Below are positions 33,042 to 46,077 of a DNA stretch of 64,000 nt, one piece after another; the stretch's first letter is position 1; every line of letters begins with the position of its first letter. The DNA lies in NCBI GenBank assembly GCA_037576215.1, contig JBANDB010000003.1, positions 7,378,001 to 7,442,000 on the forward strand, written 5' to 3'. The position numbers and the translations under genes were made by a program. This DNA is from Armillaria gallica. Taxonomy: Eukaryota; Basidiomycota; Agaricomycetes; Agaricales; Physalacriaceae. Below the pieces are notes generated by a model, which was given only the letters and a program-made list of their open reading frames with translations, was not told where the DNA came from and ran no database searches.

Positions 33042-36000
33042 CATGGTGACATCAAACCAAGCAGCGCACGATGGAAGTATCATGAAGCTGGTATGTCCAT
33101 TCCTTTTCCAGCTCACGCTCTTTCTTCTTGGTGCGTTTCGGCTGCATACTTCTATGGAGAGCATTAACCGTATCTGGTTGACTCGCCACACAAATGTCTT
33201 CAAAATAAGCAATAGCCGCATCAGAGCTCTTGCCTTCCGCTATTGATTTCTGAATGTGGGTAACGAAGAAGAAATATTTTGACCACCATGTGCGGGCCTA
33301 GATCATGCGACATGAATACTATATCGAAGTGTAGCTGAGATGTTATATCTCATGTACATACCTGATCATCATTCCGCGGTCGCCATAAAGGGAATTTTCC
33401 ACCCGTACCCGTCTGCTTGTTCTTTAGATTGCCCCATTTTTCATCAATGATCCGGATGGGAGGAAGACGGCCTACGTCTTCAATGATTGTCCCTTCATCC
33501 CATGACTGCCAAAGTTCATGGACAGTGCGATATTCACCAAGACTTTTTGGAGCATAAACTGTCCAGATGGCCATTGGCTGTACCACCGCCATGAATACTG
33601 CCTGCCATGTTGCCTGGCTCGGATGGAATGACGGATATGTAGCTATAGAATCCGGAGTTCCGAGAGGTGTGAAAGCCTGCGGGGGAGGTAAAATAAGATC
33701 ATGGGATGTTGTTTTAGGCTCTTCGCCTGCTTGCGATACAAAGATGGGAAGAATATTGAATACTTGGTTACCAACAGATCGTGTGTAGGGGATCAGACAA
33801 ATACGCTGTGGTACAGGGAGCTTGTCTGATGATGGAGATTCCATGGTGTTTGAGCTGCCTGCAGTAGTCACAGTTGCACCAGCAATAAGTTGAAGTTCTG
33901 TTGACTTTGAGCTCAATGGGATGCATGTAGCATGGACTGTGGAGTTGCTGGCTTCTGTGTTCACTGGAATTTTCCGATGCTCGAGACCTGCTTTCAGAAT
34001 AAACAAGTTTGTAGTAGTACTGATAGTATGTTGTCTCACTTACCGGCAGTGCTTGTTGAACTCGGGCCATATGATGGCACCGCTGGGACTGGGAATTGAA
34101 CCATCACATATGATCCTTTTCCTGAATGCTGCTTCGTTGGCAAAAATGGTTCTGTACGGCGAACAAGGCAATCAAGGGACTGTTGGGTCAATGTCTGATG
34201 CTGACGTTGAGCTTCTTCTATCTCCTTTAACCGGGATGACATCGCGGCAAATGCCTCATGCATCAAGGACTCTCTGAACTGGGAGCCAGAATCACTTATC
34301 GTTTGTGCTCCAGCTTGTTGGACTTCTACAAGTGCTGGCCATTGCTGAAAGAAGGCCTTTGCCTCCTGTGTTTCTGCAATACAAAGTCGTTTGATGCCTG
34401 AGTTTGGAAAGGCATGGATTATTCCAGCTAATGCCTAATTTACTATCAGAGAGGCTGGGATAAATATGTTTGTATAATGTACATACCTGCCAGAAAAATG
34501 GCTGTAGAAGATGAAGGAGCTCAAGAAGGTTGAGAACTCCTTGGTTTCTGCATCCTTGCTGTTGAAGTGATATCATGACCGATTCAACAAAAGGAAAGAT
34601 CTGTTGCTGCAGAGAGTCGGGAACTGGTACATTCATCCAAGGGACATTGTATGTCTCGCCAACTGAAAAGCCAGCTAAGGCAGAAACAGCCTACAGAGAA
34701 CTTCAGGATGTCAATTCACAAACACAGATAGAGAGACGGACTAATTTTGGAAGCTTTGCAGTATGTCTCTTGTCTCTCATTAAGTTGATTTACCCAGTTT
34801 CCAGTTGCATCCACCTGATTAGAGGGAACACTTGGATAACTCAGTGAGTTAGAGATTTGCATCATAATTGAACTCACCCCATATCTTCCATCAATGTTGG
34901 CATTGTTTTACATGCAAGATGGGTCTTCTTCTTGGCAGTAACTGAAGTTGTATCAAGGAATTGCTTGTACATTTTAGACATTGCATCCCCACTGAACGGA
35001 TGGCCGATGGTGTGGCCAAAGAGAACGGTATACTGTAGCATCACATATGAGGCAGAGAAAAAAATATCGAATTGAGTACACACACCTCTTGCCATGAGGA
35101 TGATAGGCTCCAGTCCCAGCCTGGTACTGTGTTGCAGATGTCTTTTTCATCAAATATGTAATGAAGAAGGATTGCCAAGGTGCCAACCGGGCAGTGTACA
35201 ATATTGCGGTGGGGCAGCACAAAGCTGTAGGCCGGCTGAGGCTTCTGAATGCATAATCTCATGAGTATCACAGTTACTCAAGAATGTAGCATGACTCTTA
35301 CTCCTGGTTTAGCTACCTTTGTTTAATGATGCATGCTTAGAACCCCAAAGAAACAGCAGTTTAACCCAGAAACATGTCCATTCAAGAATTGAAAGTCAGG
35401 AATTGTGAGATGGTGCAGTTGAAGGCATGAGATGAGCAAGCTGACAACCCCATCACCCTGATTGAGTGTTGTCATTTGCCAGCACCATGCAAAATGAGCC
35501 TTCAAGACCAAGGGAACTATGATCAATGATGTTAGCTAAACAGTTGCAGGACTAGCAGTAGTACAACATACATTGGTTCTGGGCAAATATAGATTGTGTT
35601 ATCTCAGTGAACTGGTTGGAATGGAGCTCCTGATCTAATATCATGTTCTCTGCAACATCAAAGTCATCTGACCTATTTCAAACAGAAGGACAATGAATAT
35701 AGAACTTTAACATTAGCAGGATGCCCAAGCTTGAATGGATACACTCTAAGTGTAGACACTGCGCTTGTATCATAAGCGCCTTGTAAAAATCCACCATTTG
35801 CGATGTGGTAGCTGGATGAGTGTTTGCAAGTTCAGGATTACCGTCTACTTGGTGATGTTGGACATGACTGAGCATTGTATTTATCTTCTTCAATGCCCCA
35901 GCTGACAGTCTCTCATTTGTGTCCTTCTCTTGACCACCTTGCTTTGTGAAGAGACGGTGCGTTGCTGCTTATTGTAAATACTTTATGGTATGGTTTGAAT

Positions 36001-36600
36001 CTATGATTAAATCAGAGATAACCCCAGCTGCTACTACTTCTGTAGCCCATTTCTGCATCGAAAAATAAAACTGAGATAACAAATGCACAAGCATATTTAC
36101 CTTCCATAAAGAAAGAACTGACTTCTCTGTCTGCTGACCGCATTTCTGACGTGTTTTAAAGATGAAATCATCAATGTCATCATGGCTAACATCCATCACT
36201 GACCATGTGACCTTGCTGTTGTCATCCGACTCAATCTCTACATCACTGACTATGTCCTCCATGCCTCCCTCCTCACCAGCAGTACTGTCTGGAGCTCCCC
36301 CTTGTAAAAATCCTTCATCAAATGATCTCTGTAAAGCCTTGCTATCTTCTTCTACCTTGCTCGCACTGAGAGCGGCAGCTTCTGAGTTTGACTCTGTGGA
36401 GGTGTTAAGAAGCACGCAAGGATCAAGAGAAATGATGGATGCAGAGTTGTTGTGAGCACTGGATGATTCAGCGGCAGATGGAGATCATCTAACAAAAAGG
36501 AATGATGAATTTTGATGGGGTGAGAAGACAGAAACATGGGCGTACCATTGCCCTTGTGTGCTATTCTTACCACCAGCTCGCAAACATGCCTGCAGATCGT
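33042..36600 (-). pseudogene. Crypton/Ndc10-type tyrosine recombinase with GCR1_C-like C-terminus, decayed
   Basis: Spliced minus-strand coding sequence read from about 36600 to 33042. In order: an acidic Ser-rich N-terminus; FAWCWQMTTLNQGDGVVSLL and a DFQFLNGH block (about 35.4 kb); PHRNIVHCPVGTLAILLHYIFDE (about 35.2 kb); GHPFSGDAMSKMYKQF; the H-x-x-[RC] box KKTHLACKTMP (about 34.91 kb); and after an intron VDATGNW ... ETYCKASKI with a candidate nucleophile Tyr, then VPWMNVPVPDSLQQQIFPF. The C-terminus WQSWDEG ... KWGNLKNKQTG ... RPRND resembles GCR1_C DNA-binding domains. Such proteins cut and join DNA through a Tyr. A TAA at 35969-35971 and the loss of the expected Arg (Cys at 34911-34913) suggest inactivity. 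The family is inferred from motif order, not from a search. Confidence 0.65.
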
Positions 36601-36659
36601 CAGCCTTGCCTCCACTTCGAAGCCCTCAGTCTCAACATAGCTTGTGCAGTGCTATGAAT

Positions 36660-37226
36660 GACATTTCAGTGCTGCAAGGAAGATGGCTATTTAGTAAAAG
36701 AAGCTAAGCTATTCATGAAAGTCACGTACTATTCATTGTTCAGACCTTCCGGCCAAGAATTCTGCGAGACAGACTTTCTACTGTTCTTCTTCTGCGCATT
36801 CTTCTGTCGTTCTGGTCTGGTCGTGGGCCACACTTAAGGAGGGTGATGGATTATGAGGGTGTGGCCTCTAAAAAGGTACAATGAACCAGCTCACCTGCGC
36901 CATCAGCTGGGATTTTGGATTGAAAAAGAAAAGGGATGCAAGGCTATAGCCCCTGCTTGCGATGGTGAGAGGAGACTTTTCCTGGGGTCACAGGTGGGTC
37001 ATGCCAAGTCACAATTTGATTGTGAATCACCTGCCAATTCATGGACCGGTTTTATGAATTACTATATTAGTCTTCTATTAGGTTATCTTGGTCCTTGGTC
37101 GGACTGAATCTTGGAGTTTAATAATCTCAAAACAGCAATCACATGCACCATGTGATGGGAATTAGAAATACATATTATCAGATGCGTCGCCATTAGTCAT
37201 CCAATTCTCCATCATTTCTCACCACC
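36660..37226. other. Upstream region of the recombinase relic, no gene seen
   Basis: CpG-poor, with one plus-strand open frame (36853-37107, MRVWPLKRYNEPAH) that shows no motif. The last 30 bp lead directly into the cysteine-rich gene. Confidence 0.3.
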
Positions 37227-37924
37227 ATGGCCATCCTTGTCTGCCAAGTCTGTGATGCTCAAGATATTTTCGAGTTCCAACACCCTTACATCTGGAACTC
37301 CCTTGGGTGCATTGTCAAAAAAGGCCCATGGAGCTTTGACCTGGAGACAGGGTGCTGTGTGAGAGATGAGACCAAGCCAGATGCCTGTCCTAACCTGTAC
37401 GACTGTGACATCTGCTGATGAGCACCATATATCCTTGCTCTCAATCTAAGTCCCATGCTGCTGTCACAGGAATGATGCCATGGTCATCTACTCCACCGAA
37501 CCTCCCCCAGGTGCATCTGTTCCGGACATCCAAGGCAGCGAGCAGCATGTAGGGAAACTGCACCCTGAAGCAAAGCCTTACATGTGCAAATAAGGATGTT
37601 ACCTCCAAAGGAGCAGTATGGGAGGTTGTGGATGTGCCAATAACAGAGGCATGTGGTCTATTCTCTGCAGATGTGGGAGCCGGTAAGTTGCATCTTCTTC
37701 TACCCCACCCAAAACTGATGTCATCAGTTTTTAGGGCTGAAAATAGCAACTGCACAAGCCCATATACTCCCCAACCCAATGATCACCCAGGCAACACATC
37801 ATGCAAGTGCGTCGGCGGGTGCTTTCCATATTGTACCTATTCTGGACAACCTTTCACTCGTGCATCTGTTGCAATTGGATGTACAAATACATGTGTCTGT
37901 CAGGATAGCTGCCATTGCAGCTGA
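37227..37924 (+). CDS. Cysteine-rich small-protein locus, unknown function, probably damaged
   Basis: The first open exon (37227-37418) encodes 63 residues with eight cysteines (C-x2-C near the N-terminus, a CC pair in the middle, C-x2-C at the end: YDCDIC), and no signal peptide. The relative at 24398 has a GTGAGT donor at the point where this copy reads ATGAGC, so the TGA that ends the frame here may be read only because the donor was lost. Beyond it, a matching exon (NDAMVIYSTEPPPG) and a later open stretch (37628-37924) encode another cysteine-rich block (CKCVGGCFPYC ... CTNTCVCQDSCHCS). Paired Cys motifs suggest metal binding or a disulfide-stabilised fold; no family is recognised. Confidence 0.45.
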
Positions 37925-40900
37925 TCTCCCTGGATGTTGCATGGCTTTTGACTTTGTTAGTGTAAATGCATAGTTATATCATAATACTACACACTTTCAT
38001 CAGAATGGTCACTCCTGAGACAGTCTAAGTAAGATAATTTCAAGGCCGTATTCGTGTTGGGCTCCACTACTGCCCAGCTTGAAAGTTCATGCATCATGGA
38101 TCATGGCATAGAATGCTGTTTTTGTTTGACCATGGTCTGTGATACAGAGAGGAATAGGTCAGGCAACAACTCTTTTCCCTCCCTTTTTTTTAAATCCTCG
38201 ATAGTCCTCCTGCATGGCACTGCTCGCGTGTTGGAGGTAATTTGTGATTACTGACTCGCTGTTTACATAATGGTTAACTTGCATATCAAAATCAGTTATA
38301 TCTTGAGGGCAGCAAAGACTTTCCATGCTGGTTCCACCCATCTAGGATGCAAGGATATCCTGGCAAGCTTTACCTCAGAACATTGCTGTCAATGATGCCA
38401 TGAACTGCTTTTGTTGTTTGGTTGGTTCAATTCCTGTCTCAAGCAAAGCAAGAGGGGCTTTTGTACAATGTTCCATAAATTATTCAATGTGAGCAAGTCT
38501 GCTTGATCTGCTTACATTGATGCTGATTATAGTTGCCAAAGGGACTTCAAAATGGTGCACATGTGCTTGTCTGCCCTGTCATGACAATAGACATTACACC
38601 TTGATTTTATACAATTATTCAGTCTTTACTCTCTGACAAAGTGATGTCAAGTCTTTTTGCACTTGAGCATGGGGTTGAGCAGAATTTTGGACACTGAGAC
38701 CATGGTGTCACTTTCTGTGTTATCATCATGAGTGCGAGTTTCCCTCCTTCGGTCATGTCCGAGCTGTTCTGCGCATGGGAGTTGCCAACCATGTGCATCA
38801 GTTGAGATAGATCTGGACATCTTCTTCTCATAACTAAGTACTTGCAACCTTCTATGTTCTAGCTGATGATAGCCAGTGTTTGTGGGAAAGTGTCCAAGAC
38901 ATGGTCTTCAGTGTCAAAGGTGTTCAACAGAGAGTGAGTACGATCAAACTTGTTTCATTCATTTCTATATTTGAATGTCATTATAATTACAGTATAGCAG
39001 ATATCGACATGGATAGGTAAAGTTCAGTGGAGTAAATGCATATTATCAATGTAGACAAAGACCCATTGGTATGTCCGAACCAGGCATCCTGAAATTTGTA
39101 CATGGAACTTGATTAAAGGATGCGACCAGGTTGCTTTTGATTGCACTCCTGCCCAATCTACAAATCAAAGCTGTGTTCTAGATAATACATCAAAAATGAT
39201 CCTGATGTTCACTGAACAGTTACTTTACTTGACTTGGCCACCGCGATTATGGTTCAAGGTACTCATGACTGGTGACCAACTCTGACCCACCTTTATTATA
39301 CTCAGGTAAATGTCATCAGTGCTTGGCTGAGCATATTACTGTCATAAAGCTCAGGCACCAAGAGTTTGCCAACAGTTGTATAAGTCATTTTTTTAATTAA
39401 GTGTGTCCTGGGTGCTGATGATCATTTCTGGATACTTGGCAAACCAGTGATGTGCTCAGTAATGGGCAGCGCGCAAATGAAACTAGTGTCTAGATCATCA
39501 ATCTAGATACTAAATCACACACACACACACACAATCACCAATATTAAGTTTGAGGATGAGTATGATAGAAGCACTTGTGGTATAGGTAGATTTCCATAAT
39601 CAATTGGGTTTTGCTTTAAAACAACTTCAATTCAAGTCTAGAAGTGTTTACATGAGATACACTAATCGCGACAGCGAGGTATATGGATGTGGGAGTTTTG
39701 TAAGGTATATTTTGGGTGGCTTAGACTTGAAATAACTTCATCTAGAAGAGCTGGTAAGGCTTTACCTAGGGAAGCTTTAACAATTGAACAGTAAGGACCT
39801 AGAGGTCTACAAAGAGCATAATTGCTTTGGAGTACATGGACTTGATTACAACACAAGCACATGCACTTGCAACGAAGAACTGAAGTTCTACAAAGAGTAC
39901 ACAGACTCTACAAAGAACTCACAGGTCCTGGCTTCAAGTACGAGACTTGCAAAGAGTACACAGACTCTAGAGTACACTGACTTGTTAATTATTTGAACTT
40001 AAAGTGTTCTAGGGCTTATTTCACTTCAACTAGGCAACATCTTTGGTCTGTGGTCAACTTAGCATGTCTAGATCACTTTAGTCGGTGAGGGAGCATGAGG
40101 CCTTTGTATGTGGAGCAGTTCAATTAACTAGCAAGGTGCAAATGCAGGGACAACTCTTCTTCCTACTTAGTTCTTCTAGATTACTTATAGCCACCCTTTT
40201 GGGGTTGACTTGGTAAACTTAATTCACTTCAGTTGAGGATATGCAATTAAAACCAGTGATTGATTAGGTAGCTATAAGGCTACTAGCACAAACACAGGGG
40301 AATGCTTTCCTGCTGTTATGCGTTTAGTTGCTGCTAATTTATACGATTTCTAGTCTAGGTATAGGGGCTTGTATTTAAAAGTAATTATAGTACGAGCTCT
40401 AGGTATCAATACAAACAATGAGTAATTAATTTACAAGGATTGTGCCATTCCGAGGTTTCTATTCAGTTGGACAGAATGACTAGCAGTCATTCTATTGCCA
40501 AGGAGTGTCCTAATGGTCTATAGGAACTCCTTGCTTCTCCTTCATGCCTTGCTGCACGGATTCCTATTCAATACTACAAATTTCACAGTATTTTGAGGAT
40601 GTAACCACCGATCATGATCGATCATCAGACCGAGATTGTATTTGCTTTGATCACTGCGTGATCTTTAGCTATCTCAGTACCAAGCATCGGTTATTCAGTT
40701 ATTCCAAGTTTATTTGTGTTCTAGACTAAGTTCATTTTACAGTGTGAACCGTTGTGGATTTAGCAATTCTCTTCTAGGTTTATTCAAGCCATTGAGATGA
40801 CAAGTAATCTAGTCCTTCTGTTTTCTGCTTTATTGTTTGTAACTCATTTTGATGTGTCCCTTGGTTCTGACTGTAAATAGTCTTGTTTTGGGCAGGGAAT

Positions 40901-41089
40901 AGCATTCAGTGTTGAAGGCTTGTAGAGTTGACTCATCTAGATGTCGCTTCTAAGTCTGTTCTTATACTGTAGTGCTCACTATCTTATGTGGTATTCTAGC
41001 TATCAGTGTAAAGCCTTCACTATAGCTCTCTGTACTGCTTGTAGACTGCATTATTTGATATAAAATTGCAAAATCTACAGGTAGCCTGA
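37925..41089. other. CpG-poor region without a supported gene
   Basis: Only short open frames are present. 38225-38400 resembles 21450-21610. A short CA-repeat run lies at about 39518-39532. Around 39805-39985 short words (TACAAAGA, GAGTACACAGACTCT) recur. The base composition looks like old methylated repeat DNA. Confidence 0.4.
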
Positions 41090-42551
41090 TACCAAGCGTA
41101 TCATCGGGAGCGTATCCTGGATCACCTGGGATACATAGGGCTTCACAAAAATCATACTAAAAAAAGGTCAGGAAAGAAGGAGGCCAGATACTAGTAGCAC
41201 AAGACATACCATGTTTTGCAAGTGCTCAAAAGCAGTTAGCTTCCAGACCTTCCAAGCCCTCATGCATTGTGCAGTGGGGATATGGTGAGTGATGTGGTAT
41301 ATTTGATGGCAAAGGGTGATACTGTAGAAAGAATTGATGAGTTTGAAGATGAGGAGTGTATCCATGTGAGCATCCTGTAATCACAAATGAGAGACAGTGT
41401 TAGAGCAAAGAGAGAACTAATGTACCAGATACATGTGGGCCTTCATGATGGACTTAACAAACTCGGCAGCTGATGCATGATGCAAAGCCCCCCAACTCGA
41501 AGTAGGTGGTGGTGTAAATTTGAACCCAGTGCAGGTTGCTGCAAATATTGTTGAGTTTGACATGATGTGCATGAGTAAGAAGCTGGTCGGAATCATTGTT
41601 CATGGCAGGGTAGGTGAAGAGAAAGGATAGACAGAGGAAAGCAAGTAAAGAATGAAGCAGAGAAAACCAGCATGTAACACTGGGAGGAGGGACAATGTGC
41701 TCCAGTGTGTGACACAGGGATGGCAGAAAGAGTAGTGGTGAAGGAAAGAAAGGGAAGTGATGGCTACTTAAAAATTTTAAGCCCCAAGAAACAGCTTGAT
41801 GTAAACAAGGTCATTCTTGAAGAAGTTGCCACAAGCATGAGAGTGGAAGCACTGTGAGATGACTCATGTGCTTCTTTTACAAAAATAGATCATTGCTGTG
41901 GTAACCTGGACCCATGCAAACCCACAGAAATACACTAGCAGGACTGTGGAAGGTACAGATCTTAGTGAGGGGGATATGACACACCATGAAAGTGTATATA
42001 TGTGTATTTTTGTGATTTGTACCAATACATATAGATTACACTATTCAGATAACTAAGGCACTGTGAGGCATGCCAGAGCACAATGATTATAATGCCAGTA
42101 ATGAACTCACCTTGAGTAAAGCTGGGTGGAGTGCATGACTTAATCTAAAAGTGATACTAGAAGGGCTGCACTAGGTATAAAGTCTCAGTACTTGACACTG
42201 AGTGCTCTGACAAGGCATAGCATACATGCACTAAGAATAGAGCAGGACATGCTTGTGAGATAATTAAGACTTCACACAACATTGATCTATGATGTGCAAG
42301 ACACAGCCAATCTGGCACCTAGCACTCTAGACTTTGTAATGTCAGAATTTAAGTAAATCTGAAGTTTCTGACTTCGGCTGAAGCATGTGAGGCCTAGACA
42401 AGAAGCTAGTTGCCTTCACTACCATAGAAATCTCTAGAAGAATATTATAAAGTGAGAACTCTGAGGAGATAACAAGCAACATCACCACACATGGATTAGG
42501 CTACTAACTAATGTTGCACCACTCAGAGACAGGAATCTGGCCCCAAGCCAG
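41090..42551 (+). mobile_element. Truncated copy of the 1.8-kb-LTR retroelement
   Basis: 41090-41977 is the reverse-complement relative of 10175-12250. It includes, on the minus strand (41365-41168), the MDTLLIFKLINSFYS peptide matching the antisense gene of the intact copy. A polypurine tract (41963-41977) precedes an LTR start TGACAC at 41978. The LTR then runs to CCAG at 42551, where a TIR element begins. Polarity is plus. CpG sites are heavily converted compared with the 8.4-17.1 kb copy, so it is older. Confidence 0.8.
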
Positions 42552-45500
42552 TGATAAGCCTAGACTTCCATGACAATGGCAACACCAACTCAGAATGAGA
42601 TTGGGCGAGTTAACGTAGTAGCATGGCAATCAAGGTGATCATGTGTGCGAGTGGGTTCAGGGCACCTCCATGCAGTGAATCAATTCCTCTATACACAAGT
42701 ATACACTGCAACTTTAAGTCAGCAAAGTAGTACTGCTTGGTAGTCAAGTACTAGATGCTATGGCTGTAAGCTGGTAGGGATCTCTCAAAGTGAGAGGGGA
42801 TGGAAACAGGTATGATGTTAATACCACAAGTCCATATGAGAAAACGTGCAATGAGACTAGAAAACATCGCTGAATGGTAATCCTAGTGGGGTGAACAATG
42901 GAAGATGGACTAAACTGATGGCAATGGTCTAGGAGTGAGTGAGGCAATGAGAAAATGTGATACTGGGGGTGGAATGGCAAGAGAACACATGGAACTATGA
43001 AAACTGGTGATAATACTGGTCCTATATGGTGTGATGATGCTGAAGTCAATGTTGAAACTGGTCTTGTACTGAAACGGTCCTATCCTATGTCAAAACTAAC
43101 CATCAAGTCCACTTGAGGGACTGTCCTATACTGATGCGATACAAAAACTTGCTGATCCTGATCCTAAGTCTACTTGGAGACTACCCAAGTGAGCAACAAT
43201 AATGATGGTAAAAGAGAAACAGTGAAAACTCCAATGGTGTGAAAGTGAAACAATGATGGCCTAACAAAAGATAACAGGGACAAGGTATAGCATGGCGATC
43301 ATGTATTGGCACAATATGATTGTGTACCATTAGTGTTAAGAGCAAAGAGCGAGTGTGAAAGAACTCTTTACAGTTAAAAACCATGAAATAACTCTGGTGA
43401 GTTTAAGAGTTGGCATGTAATTGAGAATATGCTGGGGTAAATGGTGTATTGCTATAGAATGGTGAATAGATGTAGTTTACTGGCATAGTCTGTAGTCAAC
43501 TGACAATGAACTGGATATGAACTCATCATCAACTCATGGTGAACTGGCTAGCTTTTATACTACAAGTACAAATTTATAATTAGTGTAAATATGAGCGACT
43601 TAGTAAGGCTGTAAGGCCATAGCTTAGTAAAATTGTAGTGAATGTATGGTCCTTTGCCTTTGGAAGTAACAGCAGCTCTTTGACATTGCCATGTTCAGAC
43701 AGAAACTGTATGGTTTTATTGAGCGATGAGTGGATCATTAAGTGCTGTTTAGCTGTGGATTTCTAGGTGATAGTCATCGTGCTGAGAAGTATGCATGGGG
43801 CTATGTTTTCTTGAGACCTTGGCATTGTAACAGCCTTAGGAAACGCAGTCTGTAGTTGCTGTAGCTGCAATTATCATAGCTGGGAGAGTACTCACGTCAA
43901 TCACATTATTTCATTAAGTGATCAATGGGCGCTGACACACTTGAAAAGCATTCACGCGTGTAAATTTGCGAATTGTACAAATGAGTACAGGCAATAATGC
44001 CCAGACATGAAGGCAATGATGAAAGCAACAGAGCGCAGTGTTTATAATGCCAGTAATGATATTACCAGAGTAAAGCTGGGTGGAGCGCATGGCTTAACCT
44101 GAGAATGGTACTAGAAAGGCCGTACTAGGTATGAAGTCCCAGTGCTTGACACTGAGTGCTCTGACAAGGCAAAGCATACGCGTGCTAAGAATAGCACGGG
44201 ACACGCTTGCGGGGTAATTAAGACTTCGCGTAGCAGTGATCTATGACGCGCAAGGCATGGCAGGCCCAGAGCTTAGAGTTCTAGACCTTGAGATGTCAGA
44301 ACTCAAGTAAATCCGAAGTTCCGGGCTTCAGCCAAAATGCGCGAGGCCTAGACAAGAAGCACATTGCCCTCACTACAATGGAATTCCCTGTGAGAATACT
44401 AGGAAGCGAAATAAGAGTTGCAGGGTAGGCTATAACTCCGGGGATATGGCAACTGATGTCAACCCGCGTGTCATAGCCTTGGTAACCGATGCCGTGACAC
44501 TCAGAGACAGGACCTGGCCCCGGGCCAGACTCCTGAGTCAGCGCCAAGCTATGGCGTGATAATTGCAACATGCGCGGGACGCAGGCGAAAGTACCCCGCA
44601 GCTTAAATAATACTATATTTGGTGGTACAAATTTGTAGGATGTAAAATAGATAAATAGTGCAGTGTACTTGTAGTGTACAAGTTTCGGACCCCCGTTGTA
44701 GTCGCGCACAAGCCCTCAGCTTGACGCCCTAGCAGCAGGACTAGTTTGTAACTTCGAGCGAGAGAATAGACCGAGAGTTGATATCATACCGAGTGAATTG
44801 AGTTGCGCGCAAGGCATAGAAAGCTTAGCGGGGGACTTGTTTAGCAGGGGCCTTGCTTAGCAGGGGACCTGTGTACGGTGTGAATTAATTGGTTGGGTGA
44901 CTTGCGCTCTAACCTGAGAAGAGGAGTACAGTGTCATTGAGGACACGCTCTTGTGCTTTGCGGGTTGCTTGTGACGCGCGGTGTTACAGGCGGCAGAGGT
45001 TCAAACCCTTTGGTCTGATTAGCACGCGCTTAGTTGGGTATACCATTCCACAAGTGGCAGAGGTTCAAACCCTTTGGCTTGTCGGACAGCATTTCTTGTG
45101 TGCGAGATACTACAGGCGGCAGAGGTTCAAACCCTTTGGTCTGATTAGTGTTCGTACAGAGGCCTTCTTCTAACGTGCGGCGCTACAGGCGGCACAGGTT
45201 CAAACCCTGTGGTCTGATTAGTGCGCGCTTGAGGGTTCTCATTTCCGCAAGCGGCAGAGGTTCAAACCCTTTGGCTTGTCGGACGGGGTTTAGTTGGTTA
45301 TTGTGTCTCTGGATCAGCATAGGTTCAAACCCTGTGGGTCTACGATTGGTTTTGGAAGCTTGAGTGCGTAGGTTCAAATCCTGTGGCTTGAGTGGACGTT
45401 TTGTGAAGGGTTTCTGCTTAGAGCGCAAGCTTTGAGTTGTGTTTAGAGTGTGTTTAGGTTGTTGTGGTTACCTGTGTGTGACGTGCGCGACTTATTGAGG

Positions 45501-46077
45501 GTTTTGTGGGTGTGTGGCGACGTATCGTGTATTGTAGTACACCTTGCCTTGAGGCCCGGCGACATTGGTCGGCCCTCTTGTTATAAAAGCCTTTGGACTT
45601 AGAGAGATCTAGATACATGACGCGCGCTATTGCTATACGCGTGTATTGTATATTCTGAGAGTTTAGTTGTTTTGCTTCAATCTGCTTCTATCGCATAATA
45701 TCCCCCCCAAGAACTTGAGGGTTTGTGTGTGTAGTGTTGGGTGTGAGTGTGATCAGTGTCTTCGACACTGTTGCATTTCTAGCCTGCGTGCACAGAGTCT
45801 CTTCAGCGCATCAACTAGTTGCTTCTGAGTGATGTGATGATTCTGTATTAGGATGATTATCGATCAAAGGTGCCTTGCTATGATGAAATACGGCAATTAT
45901 GATGTGAAGCAGGATGGGATGGATAACAATGCACATGAAGAGTGGTTGCCATAGGGTGAAAGTAGTATTGCCATGAGTGAAATTATTAGTTTACTGAAAG
46001 GCCATTGAAGGGATGGTGACATTAATTAGCAGGATGAACCTGTGAATTCTGAGTGTACAGAGCCTGGAGGCTCATCA
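42552..46077 (+). mobile_element. TIR element copy A, containing a solo LTR
   Basis: It starts TGATAAGCCT and ends AGGCTCATCA, matching copies B and C end to end apart from the LTR insertion 43933-45805. About 1.65 kb remain after removal of the LTR and one GCGC. No open frame of note lies inside, so it is non-autonomous. The flanks CCAG and TCGC do not match. The left flank is the broken LTR at 42551 and that LTR does not resume on the right, so a rearrangement is likely. CpG sites preserved in copies B and C are mostly TpG or CpA here. Confidence 0.78.
43933..45805 (+). repeat. Solo LTR (1873 bp) of the gag-only retroelement family
   Basis: Full-length LTR, TGACACAC to CTCTTCA, flanked by GCGC at 43929-43932 and 45806-45809. 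It has seven T-arm-like modules (about 44990-45385) and TATAAAA at 45582-45588. It is the product of insertion followed by LTR-LTR recombination. It is CpG-rich inside a CpG-poor host element, so it arrived late. The empty site is preserved in copy C near 56655 (GATGGGCACATCAACCAG). Confidence 0.93.
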
